Positions 33,353-44,245 of a DNA stretch of 64,000 nucleotides are shown here, one piece after another. Positions within the stretch are counted from its first letter, which is position 1; every line of letters starts with the position of its first letter. The position numbers were made by a program, and so were the translations under genes. Under the pieces are notes generated by a model. The model was given only the letters and a program-made list of their open reading frames with translations, searched no databases and was not told the DNA's origin. The stretch is from Lumbricus rubellus (lineage: Eukaryota > Annelida > Clitellata > Crassiclitellata > Lumbricidae): positions 63,546,516 through 63,610,515 of the forward strand of contig OX243811.1 of the NCBI GenBank assembly GCA_945859605.1. Direction: 5' to 3'.

Positions 33353-36300
33353 ATGTGGAGTCCTCTGATCGGAGACATGGACGGATACGCCGCTGGCTTC
33401 CCAACGACTTCTACAACCGCTGCAGGACGAGGAAGGGACCTCTTGGTCGACTACGAGGTCGAGTCCAGCCGATTCCTCGAGAAAATTGACTTCGACGACA
33501 CGCCGAAGAAGGATCGCAAAACCGTGCTGATTGCGGAAAGGGACGAGAGCAGACTGGAATCGAAGGTCATGGAGAACGTCAGTCGCTTGGTCGCTGAAAA
33601 GAAGAGCCCTATGAAGCCCGGAAAATTCGACGGAACGGGATCCCTCGAGTCATTCCTGGCACAATTCGACGTCTGCGCAAGACACAACCGATGGACTGCA
33701 GCCGATAAAGTCGACTTCCTCCGCTGCTCCTTGGAAAAGGCGGCAACGCAGCTGCTGTGGGACTTCGGAGCCAGCACCGAGGTCACGTACGAACAGCTCG
33801 TCGTCAGACTACGCCAACGCTACGGGTCGGAGGGTCAAGCTGAGACTTTCCGAGCTCAACTCTATTATCGCCGACAGCGAGCAGATGAAACCCTTGGCGA
33901 CTTGCTGCACGACATCCGGAGACTCGTCGTCCTTGCCTACCCGGTCCCGTCCAACGAAACGACGGAAATTCTCGCGAAGGACGCTTTCCTGGAAGCAATC
34001 CGCGACCGGGAGCTGTCTCTCAAGGTGAGAGAACGGGAACCGAAGACCATCGACGAGGCGTATCGAACCGCTCTACGCCTGTCCGCGTATCAACAGACGT
34101 CGGACATGGAGGATCGTCGGAGACCTGCCAACCGAGTGCGAGGGTCTCAGGAAGTCGACGCCGGTGGGCAGCTCCAGTCTCAATTGGACAGTTTCTTCGC
34201 TTCGCAACGCAAGTGGCAACAAGACATGGAAGGAAGGATCTGCCGACAGCTGGACGAACTCCGAAGCTCGCAACGGACGAGTTTCGGCGCTGAACCGACT
34301 GCTCCACGGACGGTTCCATCTACCGTTCCTACTCCTCCGTCTCCGCCCCGAGGAAACGCTTCAGGTGGTCCCGGACGCGGGATAACCTGCTTCAGCTGTG
34401 GACAGGTGGGCCACGTGGCTCGCCGGTGTCGCCAGCGCCAACAATTCTCCGACCGAAGTGACGACGCACGCACCTCGGACCCACCGACGTCGGAACAGAA
34501 CGGAACAACCGTCACGAACCATACAACGAGAGACCGAGCATCGGGTGTGACAAACAACGCGATCTACATCCGTGGAACGATCAACGGACAGCAAAGAACT
34601 TGCCTAGTGGACACTGGGTCGGAGGTAAGCCTGGTTCCCTCTGCTGATGTTGATGGTTTGCCGCTCCAGCCTAGTAATCGCATTCTTTTGGCTGCTAATG
34701 GCACGCAGATCAGAGTCTTGGGTCAGATTGATGCTCCGATTAAGATTTCTAGAGGGTTTTCTATCGACACTAGTTTTCTTGTCTCTGATCAAATTGGTGA
34801 ACCAATGCTTGGCATGGATTGGTTGAGGCAGCATCGTTGTCGCTTAGGTTTTGGACAGGGTGCACTTTTTATTGGTCGACGCCGCATTCCTTTGGTTAAG
34901 GGCAACGGCTCGCTTTGGTGTCGCAGGGTTATGGTGGCCGATGAGACAACTGTTCTTTCTCGTTCTCAATGTGATATACCGTGTAAAACGCAGTATCGTG
35001 ATTTGACGACCTCCGCACAAGCCTGGATGACCGAGTCTAAAGAGATCCAGCCTGGGTTGCATGTTGCCAGAGTTGTGTTGGGTGACGATGCTGATAATGC
35101 TTTTATTCGTGTGGTGAACTTGAATGAACAGCCTGCCCTGTTGACAACTAACCAACTGTTAGGAGACTTACACCCCGTAAAGGTGGAGGAAGATAACGAG
35201 AGACAGATGGGTACTGCTGACGACGACTCTTTGGTCGGAAAGCTAATGGACGAAATCTCTGAGGATGTTCCGGCCGATGTGAAGGAACGACTGAAGGACT
35301 TATTGGTCGAATATGAATGTATTTTCTCGACAACTGACCATGACTTGGGGAGGACTATGATTTCTCAGCATCGAATTGATACTGGAGACTCTCGTCCGGT
35401 GAGACAACCTTTGCGTAGACAACCGCTTCCGTATCAGGCTGCTATTGACGCACAACTGGACCAAATGTTGGCTACTGGTGTGGTTGAGCCTGCTGTTAGC
35501 GAGTGGGCAGCTAATGTGGTCCTCGCTAAAAAGAAAGATGGTTCCTTGAGATTTTGCATTGATTACCGGAAACTGAACAATATGACTCGGAAGGATTCTT
35601 ACCCTCTTCCTAGAATTGATGCCTGTCTTGATGCTTTGTCGGGCGCTGGGTGGTTCAGCACTTTGGACTTGCGCAGCGGGTACCATCAGGTCATGATGAA
35701 TCCAGGTGACTCCGATAAGACTGCTTTTATCACTCGGCGAGGGACTTTTCGGTGGCGGGTCATGCCTTTCGGCTTATGTAACGCCCCGGCTACCTTCCAG
35801 CGGCTTATGGATATCGTTTTCTCTGGGTTGAACTTTGAATTATGTCTTGTGTACTTGGACGATGTCATCATCTTTAGCAGTACTGCGGAACAGCACTTGG
35901 ACAGATTGGGTCAAGTTTTTGCGAGGCTTAAAGATGCTAATTTGAAATTGAAGCCTAGCAAATGCCATCTGTTCAGACGCACGGTATCCTTTCTTGGACA
36001 TATAGTGACTGCTGACGGGATATCTGTCGATCCATCCAAAGTACAGGCAGTAACCGAGTGGCTTACGCCCAGATGCTTAAAGGAGGTACGGGCTTTCGTA
36101 GGATTGTGCTCCTACTACCGTAAATTCATTCGGGGTTTCTCTTTGGTCGCCGCCCCTTTGTTTGCTTTGACAAGGAAGGACCAGCCTTTTCTGTGGGGAA
36201 ACGACTGCCAGGATGCTTTCGACCGATTAAAGGAAGCGCTGACCATGGCTCCGGTACTTAGCCTACCGGTTGATGACGCTGCTTACACTCTGGACTGCGA

Positions 36301-38185
36301 TGCCTCTGACGTCGGAATTGGTGGGGTACTTTCCCAGAATATCGACGGCGAAGAACGGGTGATTGCATATGGTAGTCGGTTGTTTTCCGCGGCCGAGCGC
36401 AACTACTGCGTTACCCGAAAGGAATTGCTGGCCGTGGTAAACTTCACCCAAGTCTTTCGTCAGTACCTGTTGGGTAGGCAGTTTACCCTCAGAACAGACC
36501 ACGCCGCGCTGAGATGGCTGCAGCACACTCCGGACCCGATTGGTCAACAGGGACGATGGCTAGAGAAGTTAGCCGAGTTTGACTTCGTCATACTGCATCG
36601 ACCTGGACGCAAGCATGGAAACGCCGACGCCTTGTCCAGAAAGCCGTGCCGACAGTGTCATTGGGAGGAAGCTGATGTAACGGACCACTTCGTGCGAGAG
36701 GTAATTGAGATCTCAACTGAGAATGACGGCACGACTGACATCGGGAAATCACAGAAAGAAGACTCCGTCTTAAGCCTGGTGAGATCATGGCTGAGCGAAG
36801 GGATGCCGAGCCTGCAAGAAATTCTGCAGGAGGAAGAGGCCGTTAAGGTCTATTGGCACCAGCGGGACGCGTTGTACGTGAAAGATGATGTGATCTACCG
36901 ACGGACGCCGGACGAGCTGGAGCAAGTACTTGTGCCAAAGGATCTTCGAGAAGACTACTTGAGGCTGGCGCATACTGGCGTGACAGGTGGACATCTGGGC
37001 ATTCGTCGTACTCGATGGCAGGTTCGAAGACGTGCCTATTGGGTCGGATGGTCCGGAGACGTAAAGAGGTTCTGTCGACACTGCGACGGATGCTGCCGGT
37101 ACCGACGGGGCGCGCTGCAAAGACAAGGCCCTCTGCAGCCCGTGACCTGTGGAGAGCCGTGGGAGCGAGTGAGCGTGGACGTTACGGGCCCGCATCCGAG
37201 AAGCAAGAAGGGGAACGTCTACATCCTGACTATGATGGACAACTTCTCGAAGTTCGCCGAAGCTGTTCCGATGGCCAATCAGGAGGCGACCACGGTGGCA
37301 AAAGCGCTAGTGGAAACAATTGTCGTCCGTTATGGGGCGCCGCTCCAGATTCTGACGGACCAAGGGAGGAACTTCGAGGGACATGTGTTCCAGGAAATGT
37401 GTCGACTCTTGGAGGTGGACAAAGTCCGGACGTCGAGCTATCGACCGCAAAGCAACGGTATGATTGAGAGGTACCACCGAACGCTCAACTCGATGTTGGG
37501 AAAAGTGGTGAGCGAAAATCAGCGAGACTGGGACGAACATCTCCCGTACGTGACGGCAGCCTACCGCGCCTCGATCCACGACGTGACGGGTTTCTCGCCA
37601 AACTACCTGGTCTTCGGAAAAGAGAACCGGGCACCGCTGGACCTCGTTTATGGACCGCCCGAAGGAACCGACGAGGGTGGACCCACCTATTCAACCTACG
37701 TGGCCGACCTGGCGGAGAAATTCGAGAAGGCGTACGGCACTGCGCGGAAAAGCCTCAAGAAGAGCGCCGAGAGACGCAAGCACAACTACGACTTGCGAGT
37801 GCGCCCTGCAAAGTTCGAGGAAGGTGACTGGGTCTACTACTTCAGCCCACGGAAGTTCGTCGGACGCAGCCCGAAGTTTCAACGTAACTTCACGGGTCCA
37901 TTCCGGATTGTGCGGGCGTGTGGTCCGGTCAACTACCTCCTCCAAAAGTCGCCGAAGGCCAAGTCCTTCGTATCACACGTTGATAAACTTTGCCACTGCT
38001 ACGGGAGAACGAAAGGAGAGTGGAGCGAGCCGACTGCAGAGCGAGCAACTTCCAGAGATCGACATGGTGGAGTCATCGACGGCTCAGCCCTTCCGGCGGT
38101 TGATCAATCAAGGAACAGAGCGTCTGGAACCGAAGGAAGTTTGCACGACGAAAAATCCGACGAAGCAGGGGTTGGTTCCGGTTGA
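33353..38185 (+). CDS. gag-pol: Gag-Pol polyprotein of the young gypsy element
   Basis: 1610 codons in one frame from ATG in a fair context (GACAATGT). Gag: capsid-like region about residues 80-250 (KPGKFDGTGSLESFLAQFD), Pro-rich linker, CX2CX4HX4C knuckle CFSCGQVGHVARRC at 346-359. Protease VDTGS at 419-423. Reverse transcriptase about 660-900 with FCIDYRKLNN at 734 and YLDD at 834-837. RNase H from about 978 (LDCDASD; later TDHAAL). Integrase HHCC finger from His 1207; core Asp 1276, Asp 1336, Glu 1372 (DD35E); C-terminal SH3-like/GPF module (TGPFRIVRACG) near 1520. It copies the element's RNA to DNA and integrates it. Codon use changes visibly along the gene: C/G-ending codons in gag and integrase, T-ending codons in protease and RT. 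Clade not assigned. Confidence 0.97.
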   Translation: MWSPLIGDMDGYAAGFPTTSTTAAGRGRDLLVDYEVESSRFLEKIDFDDTPKKDRKTVLIAERDESRLESKVMENVSRLVAEKKSPMKPGKFDGTGSLESFLAQFDVCARHNRWTAADKVDFLRCSLEKAATQLLWDFGASTEVTYEQLVVRLRQRYGSEGQAETFRAQLYYRRQRADETLGDLLHDIRRLVVLAYPVPSNETTEILAKDAFLEAIRDRELSLKVREREPKTIDEAYRTALRLSAYQQTSDMEDRRRPANRVRGSQEVDAGGQLQSQLDSFFASQRKWQQDMEGRICRQLDELRSSQRTSFGAEPTAPRTVPSTVPTPPSPPRGNASGGPGRGITCFSCGQVGHVARRCRQRQQFSDRSDDARTSDPPTSEQNGTTVTNHTTRDRASGVTNNAIYIRGTINGQQRTCLVDTGSEVSLVPSADVDGLPLQPSNRILLAANGTQIRVLGQIDAPIKISRGFSIDTSFLVSDQIGEPMLGMDWLRQHRCRLGFGQGALFIGRRRIPLVKGNGSLWCRRVMVADETTVLSRSQCDIPCKTQYRDLTTSAQAWMTESKEIQPGLHVARVVLGDDADNAFIRVVNLNEQPALLTTNQLLGDLHPVKVEEDNERQMGTADDDSLVGKLMDEISEDVPADVKERLKDLLVEYECIFSTTDHDLGRTMISQHRIDTGDSRPVRQPLRRQPLPYQAAIDAQLDQMLATGVVEPAVSEWAANVVLAKKKDGSLRFCIDYRKLNNMTRKDSYPLPRIDACLDALSGAGWFSTLDLRSGYHQVMMNPGDSDKTAFITRRGTFRWRVMPFGLCNAPATFQRLMDIVFSGLNFELCLVYLDDVIIFSSTAEQHLDRLGQVFARLKDANLKLKPSKCHLFRRTVSFLGHIVTADGISVDPSKVQAVTEWLTPRCLKEVRAFVGLCSYYRKFIRGFSLVAAPLFALTRKDQPFLWGNDCQDAFDRLKEALTMAPVLSLPVDDAAYTLDCDASDVGIGGVLSQNIDGEERVIAYGSRLFSAAERNYCVTRKELLAVVNFTQVFRQYLLGRQFTLRTDHAALRWLQHTPDPIGQQGRWLEKLAEFDFVILHRPGRKHGNADALSRKPCRQCHWEEADVTDHFVREVIEISTENDGTTDIGKSQKEDSVLSLVRSWLSEGMPSLQEILQEEEAVKVYWHQRDALYVKDDVIYRRTPDELEQVLVPKDLREDYLRLAHTGVTGGHLGIRRTRWQVRRRAYWVGWSGDVKRFCRHCDGCCRYRRGALQRQGPLQPVTCGEPWERVSVDVTGPHPRSKKGNVYILTMMDNFSKFAEAVPMANQEATTVAKALVETIVVRYGAPLQILTDQGRNFEGHVFQEMCRLLEVDKVRTSSYRPQSNGMIERYHRTLNSMLGKVVSENQRDWDEHLPYVTAAYRASIHDVTGFSPNYLVFGKENRAPLDLVYGPPEGTDEGGPTYSTYVADLAEKFEKAYGTARKSLKKSAERRKHNYDLRVRPAKFEEGDWVYYFSPRKFVGRSPKFQRNFTGPFRIVRACGPVNYLLQKSPKAKSFVSHVDKLCHCYGRTKGEWSEPTAERATSRDRHGGVIDGSALPAVDQSRNRASGTEGSLHDEKSDEAGVGSG

Positions 38186-40036
38186 CCTCACCGTACCACT
38201 CGTCGACCAGTCCGGTTCCAGTAGACGGCGTGTAGGTTCCGCGCACGACGACACAGGATGTTGTGAGTGAATGACGTTAAAAGATTCCCATTTTTAGCTA
38301 AAGGCCTTTTCTTTTATCGCCAAAACGAGGGGGGGAATACCTTTTTATTCTTTAACGAGGCAAAAATTTTATTGCAAAAGTATCATTATTTTAAATTGTG
38401 AAAAGAACCCTTTTCTTTTTATGAATTTTCTTTTTGGTAAACAGGAATCATTTCGTTTTTATTGGAAAAGGAAACATTTTCCTTGCGAAAAGCACCATTT
38501 TTATGAGCAGTTCTATTGTAGAAATGCAGTATTGTTTTTATTTTTATCTGTCCCCAGATGGACTGTTATAGGCCTAATGCTTCGTGTAAATCGGTTGATT
38601 AATCGTGTGGTTATTCGTGGTTAGCTGCATGAGATTCTGTTGTTAATCGTTTAATTAATCGCACAATTAATTGCGATTATTTGCATGCAGGCTTCGCTAA
38701 GTTCACATTTTGATCGTTTTTGATATTGGTGCCAGAGCAGGAATTAATGTGTTTAGAGGACAGTCTCTCGTAGGTGGCTCTGTGCAAATTGATGGTTTAG
38801 GGTTGTAGGTTAGATTCGTACGTTGAAACTGTGCTTTGATTCGTATGCGACTCGTATGTTTATTGCTTGCATACGGAATGTTTCGCATCGAGCATTGCCT
38901 GTCTTTACAAGCCGTGCCTGGCCTCTGTTTTCTGTATTATTTTCAGCCGTGTTTGGCTGCTATTATTTCATTTCTTTGATTCTGTATAACTCGCAATCAT
39001 GGACATCGCTGCTAAAAAAAAAAAAGAAAAAAAAAAGAAGGGGGTTATGCGCACCTCGCATTTCGTACCCGAAACAGAAAAAAAAGAGAGCAATAAAAAG
39101 AAGAAGAAAAAAAGGGGGTTGTGCGCAAACGGCACATCGCACCCAAAACAAACAAAAAAGAGTACGGGGGTTGTGCACGACGCACTTCGTACCCGAAGAG
39201 GAAAAAGAAATATTGTGGATTGTGGACCACTATGTGGCACAATTTCATCGTTAATCGGGGACTTAATTGTCCGGGTTTGCGAAACCCAATCGGGTATTTT
39301 CTGTTTTGTTTTGATAAATCGTCTGTGATCTTGTTTAGTCGGAATTTTTTTTTGTCACTGAATGTATAGTACACGTCGTGGCGTTTGCTTGTAACTGTTG
39401 CCGTATGGACCTAAGTAAGGCCTGTTACATATTATACTGTTATGGGACTTAATTGTCCGGATTTGTGAAACCGATAGGATATTTTTTGTTTTGTTTTGAT
39501 GACGCAGTCTGAGTTTTATGTCGCTTGTCTGCATTATTTTTGTAACTGGACCATATTATACGTGCTGTGATGCTGTAACACCAACGTTATTTAAATTTGT
39601 TCACAGTAGCCTGTTAATTGTGACTGGCAAATATTACACGCTACCGTTTAATATTAATTATTCTTTAATGTGCACGTTGGATCACGTGGTTCTGTAACGT
39701 TGTTTGACGGCCGACCTGATGTGTGCACGCGTTGTTTAATGAACATTGTCTGTTATACCGTCGTAATATTTTCACTAATGTAATAGACGGCTATAGCGAC
39801 TGTCACTACGTCCATTTATGTGCGCTATATTAATGTTTCGCTTGCTAAGGCTTATCGGCTCATTATGTGATTGCTTACGTGGTCCTATGTTGTGCAATCA
39901 AGTCTAAAAAAAATTTTCCCCTCTCTAACGGGCCAATATTGTCCGTTTATTTATTTTTATTTTGCGTGGCTTTCCTCCCTCAGTGCGGGGCACCTACTTG
40001 CCCCGAGGGGTCCTCGGGAATTTGGTCAGGGGGGGG
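38186..40036 (+). other. Long 3' non-coding region of the gypsy element
   Basis: 1.85 kb without a credible gene. Contains three imperfect copies of a ~60-75 bp unit (GGGGTTGTGCGCA...CGTACCCGAA then an A-rich run) at 39038-39210, and a duplicated ~60-bp block (GGGACTTAATTGTCCGG...TTTGTTTTGAT) at about 39259 and 39443. A frame at 38823-39254 starts with hydrophobic stretches but runs into the A-rich repeats as poly-Lys and lacks Cys/glycosylation patterns of an envelope. A G-run at 40029-40036 abuts the LTR in the polypurine-tract position. Confidence 0.7.
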
Positions 40037-41404
40037 TGTTGAAGTTTTGGCACGCTGCTGCGTTGCAGCTGCTGTTGCTGCTGCAGCTGCAGCAGCAGCA
40101 GCAGCTTATTACTACGCTGCCGCTGCTGCTTGCTATGCTGCTGCCGCTACTGTTATTGCTTGCGTTGCAGCTGTCGCTGCTGCGCCGCAGCTGCGGCTGT
40201 TGCAGCTGGCGCTGCTGTCCGCTAGCTTGGGCTGTTGATCTTAGCCTACAGATCTTGGCCTACGGATCTTGGCCTACAGATCTTGGCCTACGGATCTTGG
40301 CCTACGGATCTTGGCCTACGGATCTTGGCCTACAGATCTTGGCCTGCGGATCTTAGCCTACGCTGTTGATTATATAAGAGAGGTTTTGCCCGTGCTTCGG
40401 GGCAGACGAATGGCCTGGTGAAGAACGCCGTAAAACGCGTAGTAGCTGGCTGATGATCTGACTTGACGAGCGGTAAAACGTTTGTTGAGTGACACTGTTG
40501 TGGAGAGAGGTAAAACCCTAAATCTGTGCCTCGAGCTCGAACTTCGGCCTCTTCAGGTGCTCCTCCACGTGACTGAGGTTCGGTTTCTGACTACCGCAAC
40601 CTAGCTGACGGACGAAGCTGCTACGACGACGATCCACGGCTGGTGCTGCAGGGACCGGGACGACGGTCTTTCCTGCCTTCGACGACGATCCACGGCTGGT
40701 GCTGCAGGGGCCGGGACGACGGTCTTCCCTGCCTTCGACGACGGTCTGCAGTTGGTGCTGCAGGGACGGATACGAGGTCCGTCCTGCCTTCGACGACGGT
40801 CAACGGCTGGTGCTGCAGGGACCGGGACGACGGTCTTCCCTGCCTTCGACGACGGTCTGCAGTTGGTGCTGCAGGGACGGATACGAGGTCCGTCCTGCCT
40901 TCGACGACGGTCAACGTCGCTGGAGCCTGACGACGCCGGTTCGATTCCTGAACGCTTCGTGTCTACTCCGTCCATTCACGCAGGCGTTATTGCCTGCTGT
41001 GCTCGACGACGCCGATTCGATTCCTGAACGCTTCGTCCATTCCCGCTGGCGCTACATAAACTGCTGCATCGACGTACAAACGCTGGCGCTATATAAACTG
41101 CTGCATCGACGTACCAACGCTGGCGCTATATAAACTGCTGCATCGACGCGTGAACTCTGATTCCAGCGCTGTAGAAATTGACACAAACAGTTCGTTCTTG
41201 AAGTGCTATAGCGATTGTGGTGCTACATAAATCTCCTGAACTCTATATGATCATCGTGGTTTCTTCAATAAAAGTGTTTAAGCCTAGTAGGCTAGTCCTT
41301 GGTCTACCGCCAAGGCCTTACTGCGCGGACTGACTGAAGGTACCTTGACGACTGGGGTTGGTACTCGGGTCCTGGTGTTTTTGCCCAACCCCTGGTCCGC
41401 TACA
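40037..41404 (+). repeat. 3' LTR
   Basis: 1368 bp, same structure as the 5' LTR with two extra CAG triplets near 40095. AATAAA at 41267-41272. Followed by the GTAA duplication. Confidence 0.94.
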
Positions 41405-42255
41405 GTAATATAACGTATACAATACATTATACAATATACGTAGCCACAGTTAGCTCAACACTAATGGCTATGGATTAGGACAGCATAAATGATAGACAAG
41501 ACCTGTCTATCGCTATAACTGGGAAGCTATTAAAATACTCATTATAGGCCTACCATATGCCTAGGCTATAGGTACAGATGCAAATATATAGGTCTACGTG
41601 GAAATGTAGTTGTTGTAATAATAATCTTCTCTCATCTTCTTTGTACGGTTCGTGCCAACCATTTGCAAGATACCAACGAGACAGAGCGCCAATTATAGAC
41701 CGTCACTGAAACGTGTTTGTTAACAGATGCTGACAATCATGTGCGCCATTATTGTATTTCAGTCCCTTAGCAGACGCCTTTCTAATCCACCTTTTAAGTG
41801 AACCAAACACGATGAAGCGCTGCTTACGTCAATCTCAAAGATGTTAATGAAGTCGTAAAGAACCGGAAGTTAAGCAATAAAAAGCGAACGGTACTAATAA
41901 AAAAATGTACGATCACCGCAGACACTTTGGTCCAACCTAAGAATCTGACAGTCGAACGGTGTTAGGCCTACAGTCGTAAGTATAGTTCGCAATTTTGCCC
42001 GTACGATGACGTTTTAACTTCCGCTGAACATGGTCCGTCTTTAGGAGGTGTGACCCGAAATGTTTTGGATGTGGTTTAGATTTTGGTTTTAATCTTAAAT
42101 TATTTATTTCGGGGATTTTTGTACCGGTGGAGCCCCCAAATGCGTCCACATGTCCGTCCTGATCGTCCCACATTGGTTTAGTGCAGACTTATCAGGTATA
42201 CTAAGGGTATTGAGTCTCAGTGATGTATAGCAGTTCAGTGTTTGCTCAGTCCAAC
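41405..42255. other. No gene recognised
   Basis: AT-rich intergenic DNA with TAGGCCTA near 41545 and 41965. Nothing else supportable. Confidence 0.4.
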
Positions 42256-42470
42256 TGACAGGGGAAGCAGAGGAAAGCAACCAAAAAACCTGGATGGACA
42301 ACGTCAGGGAAGACCTGAAAGAGATGAATATTGACATGACATTGTCAAGAGCAAAGGATCTCATCAGAAACAGAAATTTGGAGAAGTCATGTGGAAGCCT
42401 CATCGTCGTCACTAGACAGACGGAAGAGAATAAAGAAGGTGAAGAAGTCGAACTGACTATTAGACATACG
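42256..42470 (+). pseudogene. LINE C-terminal relic
   Basis: One frame reads WMDNVREDLKEMNIDMTL then SRAKDLIRNRNLE, the common 3' coding end of several LINE families (W-x-D-x-I-x-x-D-L ... A-x-D-R-x-x-W). The region 42471-42900 shows a CTGTCTGCCCGTC run and nothing else. Confidence 0.55.
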
Positions 42471-42899
42471 TGATAAATGATAATTGATTGTTAAATGAGA
42501 CATGCTGTGATTGAATTAATTGGTGCAATTGCGAGGCGAAATAATTGAAAAGTGTCAATAATATTAAAGCGGATGTCGTTTCAATGATCGCAGACACGAG
42601 TTTAGTGCATGGGCTATGCCTGTCTGCCCGTCTGCCCGTCTGTCCGTCTGTCCTTCTGCCCGTCCGTATGTCAGTCTACACTCAAAAATTACTGACAGTC
42701 CAACTCAAGATCTGGTGGAGCAAAGCTGCTGCCTTGGAAGGCAATGGCGTTGAAACGTTGTATTATAGGCCTAATGACCATGCAAAGATAACTGGCTTCT
42801 CTCGTGTCACCGGTAATGCGAGATAAACAGCGCCCAAACTCCTCTGTGAAGAAAAAAAATAGGTCACTGATGTTATTTGGGCCGAAAGTCTCAAATGCA

Positions 42900-42945
42900 A
42901 ATAATATTAATGACCATAATAAAAATGATGATGATGATGATCATA

Positions 42946-42983
<38 letters not shown>

Positions 42984-42990
42984 AAAAATA
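42900..42990. repeat. GAT trinucleotide microsatellite
   Basis: (GAT)n with interruptions. Asp-rich frame is an artefact. Confidence 0.92.
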
Positions 42991-43083
42991 ATAGAAATAA
43001 TATAATTATTATCTTTTTTAGCATCATCATCGTCGTCATTGTTAGGCCTACCGCTGCAATAGCAGTAGCAGCAACAACTAGGC

Positions 43084-43381
43084 CATAGGCGTAGGAGACG
43101 GAGGTCCAGTGGGGGGGGCAAATGGCCCCAAATTTCGGGCTGGTCTGGGTTTTCGGGCAAGCAGACCAGAAAAAAGAAAAAAAGTAGGTAAAATATGTAA
43201 AATTTTCAGGCATCTTGGACCCGGACGACTCAAAAAAAGGTCGTCAGATTTTTCGGGTGGAAGATGTAACGGGAATTTTCGGGCAATTTCGACCGGACAA
43301 CTAAAAAAAGGTCGTCAGATTTTTTCCGGCAATAGTTAAACTTTTGCCCCCTCCACTCCTGAAATGTCCCCTACGCCTAGT
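43084..43381. mobile_element. hAT-like MITE, CATAGGCGTAGGAGAC family
   Basis: About 298 bp from CATAGGCGTAGGAGACGG to CCCCTACGCCTAGT. Flanks AACTAGGC (43076-43083) and TACTAGGC (43382-43389) form an 8-bp duplication with one mismatch. Interior has repeated ctaaaaaaaggtcgtcagat blocks. Confidence 0.82.
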
Positions 43382-43763
43382 TACTAGGCTATTACTACTA
43401 CAACTTCAATTACTATTACTACCACTTCAAATTGCTAGTAGGCTATTTTGCTGCTCACAAGGTCACACAGAAATGCGGGTCTGTGATGCATTTAGTTCAA
43501 CCAGAGCTCGTGCTTTTTCTTGACCAACATTCGATGCTAACAAAAGTCTTTGAACTGACAACCTGAGATATATTCGCGATTGGTTTATGGAGCTCGCATA
43601 TCGTTTGGGTCGTCATTATCCGAGTCAGTATAATGCATCTTTCATCAACTGTGTTCATAGTCAATGGTTTATTTCCCAAGAGATTCGTTTGAAATTATGT
43701 CTGGGATTTCAACATGTACGGGTGTCATAACAAGTCGACCGATTTGACAAGATATTTATGACC

Positions 43764-44225
43764 TAGAATAATTTATGAACTAAAATACATTTATGAACTA
43801 GAATACATTTATGAACTAGAATACATCTATGACCTTGAATACATTTATGATTTAGAATACATTTATGACCTAGAATACATTTATGCACTATAATACGTTT
43901 ATGCACTATAACACGTTTATGTACTAGAACACGTTTATGTACTAGAATACATTTATGCACTAGAATACATTAATGTGCTGGAAAACATTTATGTAGGCCT
44001 ACTGGAGATGTCAAACATTTGAACCTGCCTAAGGGCAGAGAACAGAAAGAAGAAAAAAAACTGGAATACATTAGGTATTGTAATACATTTATGTACTAGA
44101 ATACACTTATGTACTAGAATATATTTATGTACTAGAATACATTTTATGTTCAAGAATATAGAATAGGGGCCTACGTTTATGCATTTAGGGCCTATGCACT
44201 AGAATACATTTATGTACTAGAAATC
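43764..44225. repeat. 18-bp minisatellite (acatttatgtactagaat), two blocks
   Basis: About 12 units at 43764-43990 and about 6 at 44070-44225, split by about 80 bases of other sequence. The last unit of the first block reads ATGTAGGCCTACTGGA where neighbours read ATGTACTAGAA, i.e. TA replaced by TAGGCCTA. Confidence 0.88.
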
Positions 44226-44245
44226 GGGTATACATAGGCTACATA

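Larger units (their letters stand above)
31877..41404 (+). mobile_element. Young full-length Ty3/gypsy LTR retrotransposon
   Basis: 9.5 kb element with LTRs at 31877-33238 and 40037-41404 and the 4-bp duplication GTAA at 31873-31876 and 41405-41408. By eye the LTRs differ by two substitutions and one 6-bp CAG-type length change, so insertion is very recent. A single uninterrupted Gag-Pol frame (33353-38185) has all expected catalytic motifs, making this a candidate active element. Domain order is the usual protease, RT, RNase H, integrase. A 1.85 kb non-coding stretch separates pol from the 3' LTR; no envelope gene was recognised. Confidence 0.96.

Noticed and set aside
38823..39254. Possible envelope gene of the young gypsy element
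   Set aside because: Hydrophobic start, but it runs into A-rich repeats as poly-Lys and lacks cysteine and glycosylation patterns, furin-like site or a second membrane anchor.
43764..44225. CRISPR-like array
   Set aside because: Repeats are contiguous 18-bp units without unique spacers, in an animal genome.
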